Shown in pieces: positions 31,745 to 64,000 of a DNA stretch of 64,000 nucleotides. Both the position numbers and the translations under genes were made by a program. Under the pieces are notes generated by a model. That model was not told where the DNA came from. It did not search any database and worked only from the letters and a program-made list of their open reading frames with translations. Numbering within the stretch: the stretch's first letter is position 1; every line of letters begins with the position of its first letter. This stretch comes from Cristatella mucedo (Eukaryota; Bryozoa; Phylactolaemata; Cristatellidae): the NCBI GenBank assembly GCA_009760855.2, contig WPIO01000018.1, positions 5,113,501 to 5,177,500 of the forward strand, written 5' to 3'.

Positions 31745-33837
31745 ACATCGGCAATCGTTAGACCCATTCTTAAAAAGCCTGGATTAGACACAGCGGTCCT
31801 TGTAAACTATCGCCCAGTTTCCCTTCTTCCGTTCTTATCAAAGATTCTTGAAAAAATTGTTGCTAAGCAGCCGGTTGAACATATTGAAAATAATGAAATG
31901 CCAGAAACATTTCAATCAGGGTTCAAGAGGCAGCACTCCACTGAAACTGACAACGACGACGGGAATGTCACTGCCTTAGCTCTGTTAAATCTGTCTGCTG
32001 CCTTCGACACTATTGATCACGAGGTTCTGCTTGAACGATTGAGAACAACGATCGGTCTGGCAGACGAAGCACTGGCGTGGTTTAAATCGTACTTGTCTGA
32101 TCTTGTTCAATCCGTGTCGTGTGGGGGTCAGGTCTCACACAAGAAGGGTCACCTGTGGAGTCCCTCAAGGGTCTGTACTCGGTCCCTTGCTGTTCTCCAT
32201 TTATACACAACCTCTGTGAAAAGTGATTAAGGCCCATGGAATAGGATATGGTCGTTTGTTCGCACAGCAGAGAGCCAGCCAATGCCCAACACCGACAGTT
32301 TATTCCCAACGCACGGAGCCAAAGAGCACACGGCTCCCTTCGGCCCCTACTCTCCCTCGACTCCCCCTTCCACTCCTCCAGTCCCCTGGTTGACCCCGAT
32401 GATTCATTGAGGACCACAACTGTGCAGCGATGACCCTGATGGTGAATCCACCATCTGGCCACCAGCTGGTTACCGGCCTGTGTCCATGCCACATCACAGG
32501 CGGACCACAGCAGTGCACCGGCCGACCCTGATGGTGAATCCACCATCTGGTTACCAGCTGGTTACAGGCCTGTGTCCTTGCCACATCACAGGCAGACCAC
32601 AGAAGTGCACCGCCCCCTCTCGGTGGTGCTTCTAACAGCTCACCAGTGGCTTATTAGAGGAGCCTGCATACAATACATACATACATACATATGCACATAC
32701 GAACTACACGCCCCCTTGACCTTAAGGTCACAAGTCAGGAGCCGGCATACAATACATACATACATACGTACATACGAAACTACAGATATCACTTCTATGC
32801 TGACGATACTCAGTTGTATTTGTCATTCAAACCGTCGGAATCTGCTGCGGCAACTGAGAAACTTAATGCTTGCCTTGCCGATATTCGATCCTGGATGTCG
32901 GAAAACTTCCTGAAATTAAATGATGATAAAACCGAACTACTGCTCATAGGACACCCTAATCGTGTGGCTGGATTAAAAGGCTTTGCTGTTCTAATAGGTG
33001 ATGCTATTGTGCGACCATCACCACGTGCTCGAAATCTAGGTGTCGTTTTCGACAGCTGCCTCAATTTCAAAAGCTTCATTCAGAATACTGCTTCTACAGC
33101 TAGCCATCACGTCCGATCCCTATCCAAGATCAGGAGCTGTCTTCCACAGTGGCTTAGGAAAAATTTAACTAGCTCCTTAGTTCTCTCTCGGCTTGATTAT
33201 TGTAATTCCCTTTTGGCTGGGCTGCCAAAGAAAGCTATTATAACACTGCAGCTGACTATGAATATTGCTGCAAGGCTAGTCTTCAAGTCCCAGCGGTTTG
33301 AGCACGTGTCACCTCTGCTGAAAGAGCTAGGATGGTTGCCGGTTGAGCAAAGGATACAGAGCAAAGTTCTTATGCTGACCCACAAGGCCCGCCACGGCTT
33401 GGCTCCTTTGTACCTAGCTGAACTGCTGCATCAGTTTCAGCCTGTTCACACCCTCAGGTCCTGTGTGGACAATAAATTTGCTGTTCCATTCCTCCGCTTA
33501 AAGACCGTTGGCAACAGAAGCTTTAGCTCTGCAGGTCCTAGACTGTGGAACTCGCTTCCACATTCTTACGCAACGACAACTACTCTCCTACTGCCGACTA
33601 TGGCTCATCCTTTTCAGCGGTCCTGAGCTGCTACTTCCATGCTACTCACTACCTCAACTGCCCTCCCGACTCTGCTATGCTTCCAACTTTCTCTTTGTTG
33701 CATGAGACGAAGTCTGTTGGCTACCGAATGCGTACCGAAAGCCGCTTAGGCTGTGAGTGCACTCTACAAAACTCTCCTGCGTAACACCCACACAGTCTTT
33801 ATGACTTTGTGGAGTTACAGACGGAGATACATTACAT

Positions 33838-33845
<8 letters not shown>
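31745..33845 (+). mobile_element. LINE family B copy B1, split by a solo LTR
   Basis: Plus strand. RT relics LVNYRPVSLLPFLSKILEKI, LNLSAAFDTIDHEVLLERL, GVPQGS-type codons and FYADDTQLYLSF, then a long C-terminal frame (to 33626) with FLKLNDDKTELLLIG, SRLDYCNSLLAGLP and LGWLPVEQRIQ. Clearly a different L2/CR1-like family from A. Frameshifts near 32155 and 32220 disable it. A 536-base LTR-like insert occupies 32249-32784. The 3' end leads into long CA and TA microsatellites. Confidence 0.88.
32249..32784. mobile_element. Solo LTR-like insertion inside LINE B1
   Basis: Starts TGGTCGTTTGTT and ends CGAAACTACA (TG...CA), flanked on each side by the 4-base duplication GATA (32245-32248 and 32785-32788). 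Removing the insert and one GATA gives continuous LINE sequence encoding HGIGYHFYADD. It contains an internal tandem duplication of about 96 bases (32424-32610) and two copies of a CATACAATACATACATACAT block. No coding capacity. Confidence 0.8.
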
Positions 33846-34296
<451 letters not shown>

Positions 34297-34332
34297 GGTA
34301 CAGTCTCAAAGGAATTGAGTAACTGGTTACGG

Positions 34333-34508
34333 GTGAGCCGTGATGGCTCACTAGGTCAGGCGGTTGCTTTTCACGACCTCGGTCCCGAGGTCGTGGGTTC
34401 GAATCCTGCGGTGGGTGATCCTTTATCACTGCAGAAAGTGGTACTGATGGTCGTAAAGGCTCTTCTGTCTTAATACAATAGAAGCTGTTAAATCAGGTAG
34501 TATTTTTT
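34333..34508 (+). mobile_element. SINE family B, full-length
   Basis: tRNA-like head with A box TGGCTCACTAGG and B box GGTTCGAATCC, then a body with GTAAAGGCTCTTCTGTC and a 3' end GCTGTTAAATCAG. The tail is unlike LINE A or B. Confidence 0.8.
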
Positions 34509-34664
34509 CTAAGCTTTCTGCTTTGGACCACCTCCATCGAGGGAGTCAGTCCACTGCACTCCCCGCGAAATGGTTGAAGCCAACTTCTTCATCTTATCAA
34601 AACTGCCACTTCCCTATCATACTCTGCTTCTACCGCAGCCGGAATACTATAAGTGGGCATGCCA

Positions 34665-34975
34665 TTTTTTGTTAGACGACCACGTCAGCTCCACAATCAA
34701 GTCTGCCTACTTTCAGCTGCTTAACATAGTTAAATTCGGGCTTGTTTCGATAAAGATATCACATTTAAGTTGGTTCATGCATTTGTGACGTCCCGTCTTG
34801 ACCTCTGTAACTCACTGCTTGCTGGCCTACCGGCATGTGCAATCGGGCGCTTACAGCTGGTGCAAAACTCTGCAGCTAGGCTCGTCTGTCGTGAGCGTCG
34901 AAGTTGCCACATCACACCACTTCCCGCCGACCTGCACTGGCTACCAGTCCAGCAACCGATCGACTTCGGTTCCTT
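34665..34975 (+). mobile_element. LINE family A internal fragment
   Basis: Plus strand. Similar to the YFQL to LHWLPVQQPIDF part of copies A2 and A4, with frameshifts. Truncated at both ends. Confidence 0.75.
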
Positions 34976-36319
34976 CGCGACGCGCCGACGTTCAGCCGTT
35001 ACCAAAGGCAACTCGGCATTTCCCGCGGCCGACGCGGACGCCGCCTAGCGCTGTTACGACATCCATCTCAGGGATGGCGTCCCAGCCAGCAATTATCCAC
35101 GCGTCGCCAAGCAATTAACCTCTAGCGGCACTCCTTTAATTAGTAGACCGACCTTACGGACGCAGTAGACGCGCGGGAGCCGCCGTTCATTATCGAAATG
35201 CCTGCCGCCGCTCTCGCGGGCTGCACTTCTCTCGCGTGGAGGCCGGCGCTAGTCAGAAGCGCGGAATCTGCGGGAGCAGCCAGTCGCCGCGTCGGTCAAC
35301 AAGTCAACATGTCGACAAGTGCAGTTTCGCGCTTGCTGCCATTCAATATATAGCGCGCCAATCGAGCGCGTCAATGCCGCGACGAAATCAAAGGGGAGCG
35401 CGCCGGCGCCAGTGTCGACGGCTCCCCTGGGTCGTCGTGCTTTTTCTCGCCGAACTCTTGGCGCGCACGCGCCGCTGCCAGGCAATTCGTATTCGGCCTC
35501 GCTGCGAGCTCCAGCGAGGCTGCTTCCTTCGCCTGCTTTGAAAGGACCGGTCAGCAAATTTTAATTTTCAATTTCTCACAAGAGGGCATTTTGTAACCGC
35601 GTGTGCAAAATAGTAAATTGTCTCAGCTTTTTTCCAGCTTTTGGCTTGGCACTAATCGTAATTTTTTTTTAATACTGCCATAAATACCAAAAAGGATGCA
35701 ACGCAAGCGGGACAAAAATTTAGAAGTTTATTATGAAATCCAGCTGATTATTCGGCTACAGAGATTAGCTGTGCATCGATTAGGCGGAAGAAGAGCGAAA
35801 GTGTTCTGTTCTGGTGCTTCACGCAGCTTCAGTCACGCTGGCTGTCTTCATCCGGCGTGTCTTACGTTGGATTTTAAGACAATTAATTAATGAATTTAAA
35901 GACAGTGCATATCGCCTTTCAGTCAGGCCGATTCTAATCCTTCAAGACCAGCGAGTAGAAGCAACTTACGGGGCACAACTTTCACAGGACTAAGCGAATA
36001 TGTAAGCAGAAGGGCAGAGGAAAACTTCTCGGTCAAACTTATGAAGACAATGGTACTGTCGTTGCATACTTCGTAAGATCATGTAAACGAATGTATAAGC
36101 GAGATTAAGTGTATTGTTAATGCAATTGTCCTACTGGTTATAGGAGCAGCCGACGAGAATAGCTTTAGGGCACAGGCAGAGCCGGGATTAAGCCAAGGAA
36201 GCCCGACCTTGAACTTTGTAGAGGCAGTCGGCCTTGCGATGGTGACAGGGCTGGCTCGTCAGTCGCACTTCCGAGCCACCCGACATGCGCACCCTTTCAG
36301 ATCGGACCGACGGGGGTTA
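34976..36319. other. Intergenic, partly CpG-rich
   Basis: 35160-35560 is CpG-rich and includes CAATATATAGCGCGCC, a TATA-like motif, but no exon follows that could be supported. 35560-36319 is unrecognised. Confidence 0.4.
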
Positions 36320-37210
36320 GAATGCTCACAATCGGCTCTGCCTGCATATGTCCTGTTGAAACTGCACGAAAACTAGGTGTCATGTTCCAAAGTGACCTTT
36401 ATTTAGACAACCACACCAGCTCCACAGTCAAGTCTGCCTACTTTCAGCTACATAACGTGGCTAAAATTTTAGCTTGTTTAGACAGGGATACCACATCTAA
36501 ATTGGTCCATGCATTCGTGACATTCCGTCTCGACTCACGTAACTCACTGCTTGCTGGTCTACGGCCTGTGCAATCGGGCGCTTACAGCTGGTGCAAATCT
36601 CTGCAGCTCGGGCTCGTCTGTCGCGAGCGTCGCAGTTGCCGCATCTCAACACTTCCCGCCGACCTGGTCTTACTGCCAGTCAAGAAACTCACCGACTTCA
36701 AAGTTCTGTCACTCACTTTTAGGTCCCTTCATTCTTCGGTGCCAGCCTGCCTTTCAGATCTAGCGCCCCACCCGGCTAAGCAAGGTACCACCCTCTTTTC
36801 GGAATTTAATCGTTTACCCAAACCTCATACGAACCTTAAATCCTTTGGAGACTGTACCTTTAGTTCGTATGCTCCCAAAGCCTGGAGCTCACTTCCAACT
36901 GGCGTCACGACATCCCCCAACTTGACCACATTTAAAAAAACTGCCAACGCATCTATTTATCACAGCATTAAGTGGGTCAACATTATTCTTAATTTGTGTG
37001 CTTTTGCGTGCGGACACTGTACATGCTGCCACTAACCATATTTGCATGCTGACCCTGTGCATGTCACCTCTAACCATGTTGTGCTTGTTGTCATTGAGAG
37101 CATACTACCACAACCATTCGATCTTTATTCCTTTCCAGCAAATGCAAAGTGCCTATAGAGAGATTAATTTCTCTGAGGGGGCTATAGCAAATTTATTATT
37201 ATGATAATAA
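36320..37210 (+). mobile_element. LINE family A copy A4, 5'-truncated
   Basis: Plus strand. Encodes the C-terminal part (IGSACICPVETARKLGVMFQ to WSSLPTGVTTSPNLTTFKK), then the family 3' tail and a short ATT microsatellite. About 0.9 kb survives. Confidence 0.85.
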
Positions 37211-37837
37211 TAATCATTATTAAGAAGCCTGTTGCTGGCCCCATTCGCTACGCCTATGCTTAAGCGCAAAGTAATCGAGCGGACCGGAGCGATGGTTTCG
37301 TGAGCCTAGTATGCACACATCACGTCGTGGTTGATGGTGAGCCAATTCATCGTGAGCGTGTTGCTTTGCTGTTGCATGCTGTTGCTTTTGGCGTCGTCTA
37401 TCTTTTTCGTACGTATCCATACGAGGGCCGAAGTCGAAATTCGCCGAAAGTAAGAGCGACACTGTCTTGGAATAGCCAAGTCGCAGCAGTACTTGACCCA
37501 CGGTCACGGCCACCGGTTCCAAGCAACTGCAGCATTGGCGAGTGGGAACGCATCTTCAGTAAACGATGAGTCGTCCCATTAACTGGCTACGATGACCAAC
37601 TAATCCGCCGTCGGCGCGTTACCAGGCAACTGTTACCCGGCAACCTTTTCTTCGCTGCCAATCAAAGTCAAAGTTTCTAACCGCAGGCGAGCGTAGGCTC
37701 GTAAGCAGTTTAGGCTACGCTGGCGATTTTCTTCCCTAATGGCGCAGACAGCTCCCTCACCAGCTGTCGGCCGGGACACGTTCGACATGTCCAAAAGCAG
37801 GACGCTCGTTGAGAGGTCCACAAGATGGTAGCAAATT

Positions 37838-37912
37838 TAAAGCGCCTAGAAAGAGATTGAGTTCTCTGAGGGCGCTTTATCGAGTGCATAATAATAATTA
37901 TTATTATTATGG
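37838..37912 (+). mobile_element. LINE family A 3' tail fragment
   Basis: Plus strand, only the conserved tail and an AAT/ATT microsatellite. Confidence 0.7.
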
Positions 37913-38279
37913 TAGCTGCGAGCTCTGCACGAATGGACTAGAGCGGCAAGCTGTCGTTGACTGAAGCTGAATATTAGCTCCCGAGCTGTAAACTGTGAAC
38001 TGACGAAGTGCATTATGTCCCTCGAATACGCCCTTACGATGTTAATATGTTATTATTAAAAATTTGTTATTATTAATATATAACTTACTAATATTACTAA
38101 TATGATAAATATAATCTAATATAATACATATAACTTACTAATATTACTAATATATTATTGCGCCGATTACGCCTTACGATTACGATGACGCCCTCCGAGC
38201 TTCACCGCAGGCTCTGAACTGAAGGTCGCCGAGTACGAAAGGCCGCCTCGACAGGCGGCCTGTGATCAGTGCCATATCT

Positions 38280-38303
38280 ATTTATATGCCATATACACCA
38301 TCA

Positions 38304-38345
<42 letters not shown>

Positions 38346-38369
38346 GTCACTGATATACTAAAATATATT

Positions 38370-38400
<31 letters not shown>

Positions 38401-38427
38401 TTATATATTTATATGCCATATACACCC
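38280..38427. repeat. AT microsatellite between 19-base direct repeats
   Basis: TTTATATGCCATATACACC occurs at 38280-38299 and again at 38408-38426, enclosing TA tracts. AT-rich DNA precedes it from 38040. Confidence 0.8.
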
Positions 38428-39035
38428 GAACCGGTCGGCGTGTATAAGGCTAGAGTCTGACCACGAAGTAGATCTCTGTAGTCGAGGATCTCCGGGTCGG
38501 ATTAGTCATCGCGCTTACCGTTAGCTGTCATAAGCTTAAGCGAGTCTACATGAAGTCTTCTGCCGTCCCTGCCGTAATGCCGTCCGGCGTGTGGCGAGCG
38601 CTAGGTCTGTGCGCATTTCACATCCGGGGATGTCCAACTGAAGTGGCGAGGGTTACGCGGACGTAGCGGAAGGTATATTGCGCAACAATGCACGGCTAAT
38701 ATGCACCCCCGTCTGTCTGGCCCCCTACGGAAAGCAAGCAGACTAACGTCGCGGATCGTGAAATAATGACAGAGATCATTTGGTAATTAATGAGTTACCC
38801 TGTTACATGCAAAGCGTGCTGCTTCACTTTCGAGGCGGCACCACTGCGGTTGGAAGAAGCTTTTGGTTTGTGATGAAGCTGTGGTTGCTCCATGTCATCA
38901 GCTTGCCCTACTTACGCGCCTCTATTACCCTAGCATCGATCATTGGGCGCTGAGCGCGTCGCATCGGTGGCCTGCGACCCCGTCCCAAAGGCCGCTTAAA
39001 GCCCTGGGGAGACAACTCAATCTGGCAGAACATCA

Positions 39036-39150
39036 CTTCCTTGGAACTACTTTCCGGTAGCGTTCGCCGGCATCAAATTCCTCCCTCACCATAATCCTTC
39101 ACCCATCCCCTTTACCATTCGCACGAGCAGCCTCTGAACACGCTGCCATC
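39036..39150 (+). repeat. Inverted repeat, left arm, 5' of TOM1 exon 1
   Basis: Near-identical in reverse complement to 40790-40905; both share CTTTCCGGTAGCGTTCGCCG and CCATAATCCTTCACCCATCC (this strand). Arms are about 115 bases. Confidence 0.85.
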
Positions 39151-39241
39151 GAGCAGACACCCGCCACAACCCCAAGTTTGGGAACGGGTCTACAGCTCTA
39201 GCGAAAAGGGATACGGCCCGCTCTCCCATCTATCTCTCGCG

Positions 39242-39284
<43 letters not shown>

Positions 39285-39436
39285 TGTGTGTGTGTGTGTG
39301 TATGTTTGGGGTAGGGTGGTGACCAACCGCGGCGCAGAGAAACGCCGCTCAGGCAGCATTCAGAAGCATTACAGCGAGGCAAGTTTTTCTTCCATAGATT
39401 CCCCGCCCCTGTGCGACGACAGCCCGTCGGGGTGCG
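39151..39436 (+). promoter_or_regulatory. Region immediately 5' of TOM1 exon 1
   Basis: Contains a (GT)n tract (39243-39302) and then GC-richer DNA leading to the start codon. CpG density stays high from about 39390 to 40080, across exon 1 and into intron 1, as expected for a housekeeping promoter. No TATA box is evident. Confidence 0.4.
39243..39302. repeat. (GT)n microsatellite upstream of TOM1
   Basis: About 60 bases of GT with two TATG interruptions, 135 bases before the start codon. Confidence 0.9.
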
Positions 39437-63127
<23,691 letters not shown>

Positions 63128-63214
63128 GTAAGCCGAGCTCCCTGCGTAGCCTGGCAGCTCCCTGCCCCGCCCCTTCCTGAAAGTCACGTGCTGCCACTCT
63201 CCCCCTCTGTGCAG

Positions 63215-63300
63215 TCTGCTGTCTCCCGTCAGTCGACTTGGGACGACGCTGCTGCCTACCACACGGCCTCGTGCAAGTCTGGGTGCCGGTCGTTTCGCAG
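63215..63300 (+). CDS. TOM1: Possible TOM1 coding exon 6 (linker after the VHS domain)
   Basis: An 87-base candidate intron (63128-63214) ends in a very strong acceptor, ctctccccctctgtgcag. The frame stays open and would give [18 protein letters not shown] and more. The TOM1 linker is poorly conserved, so homology cannot confirm it. The 3' limit is uncertain: gtttgc at 63301 and gtctgg at 63277 are both possible donors. Confidence 0.4.
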
Positions 63301-64000
63301 GTTTGCTGTGCTTGTCTGCTGGGCTTTTTTAAAAAAAATATTTTCTTCAATTTAAACGTTGCTCGGACATGAAAGTTTTTTCGCATGACGCGCTCGTCGC
63401 GTATTGTCTTCTCTTGGCGCGCGGACCATTCTCCGGTCAAGTATGTATGTGCGTCAGCATTAATTGCTTGCGCACGCGAAGCCTTTAAGGAGCAGCCACT
63501 GTCAGAGCTGTATGTAGCTGCGCAGCTGTGAAGCCAAAGGGTCCTAGCGGCGTCAGGTGGAACACCTGGTGTGGTGCGACCAGGTGTTTTGGGTGGCCAG
63601 GAGCGTTTTAAGGCTGCAGAAGCTGTGGAATCCAGTGTCCTGAGAGTTTTGGCCAGGCCGGTCGGAGTCTGATGATAATAGTTATGATAGAAATGATAGG
63701 AGGTCGTTCATATAGCACCCTAAGAAGGTCAATATCTATCTGTATCTAGCTTTGCAGGTCGCTGTAAGAGACTCTGCAGCCAAGGGTCAATGAAATGTAA
63801 GTCATCAGGCTTAGACAAATGTGCACAAGCGTGCAAGAAGTCACTCAGGGCCACCGGTCAGTAGGACCCAAGGTTAGTAATATGTGCAGAAAGCATGCGA
63901 ATAACACTGGAACGAAATAAAGACAAGTTTACTGATGCGAATGGAGCTGGTCAGATACATCTTTATCTAAGACATTAATGAAATGAATCGATGCAGATGT
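63301..64000 (+). other. TOM1 region at the window end
   Basis: A diverged LINE-tail-like piece on minus at about 63680-63800 (CCTAAGAAGGTCAATATCTA on plus). No further TOM1 exon could be supported. Confidence 0.4.

Larger units (their letters stand above)
37213..39035. other. Intergenic DNA upstream of TOM1
   Basis: A LINE tail at 37838-37912 and AT-rich DNA at 38040-38430; otherwise nothing recognised. Confidence 0.45.

Overview
This is a stretch of animal nuclear DNA. Three protein-coding genes are split by spliceosomal introns, a polymerase III tRNA gene is present, first exons sit in CpG-rich DNA, and the intergenic and intronic space is packed with LINEs, tRNA-derived SINEs, LTR-like repeats and microsatellites. 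The proteins and repeats suit an invertebrate metazoan, but the phylum cannot be fixed from the sequence alone.

Layout. A cyclophilin A-type gene on + (3143-4211, three exons) lies behind a CpG-rich promoter. From 4.3 to 21.5 kb no gene was recognised except a tRNA-Ser(AGA) on - (14131-14212). That region holds a fold-back element (5.5-6.2 kb), a 3.3 kb satellite made of doubly palindromic 20-bp units (8.9-12.2 kb), and two inverted copies of an LTR-like repeat on either side of the satellite (6.6 and 17.4 kb). GID4, the substrate receptor of the GID/CTLH E3 ubiquitin ligase, is on - (30395-21496, four coding exons); LINEs and simple repeats fill its introns, and its first intron appears to use a GC donor. 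An intergenic block (30.4-39.4 kb) carries a second LINE family with a nested solo LTR. The rest of the window is a TOM1-type VHS-domain gene on + (39437 onward), with five clear exons, a tentative sixth, and a 3' end beyond the window. Its first intron contains 342 uninterrupted CAG repeats.

The three genes are unrelated housekeeping functions: proline isomerisation, N-degron ubiquitylation and endosomal sorting. GID4 and TOM1 are transcribed divergently, with start codons 9.0 kb apart. The repeats form a system of their own. LINE family A ends in a conserved 3' tail followed by (ATT)n. SINE family A carries nearly the same tail behind a tRNA-like head, so it very probably uses the family A machinery. 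SINE family B has a different tail whose partner is not visible here.
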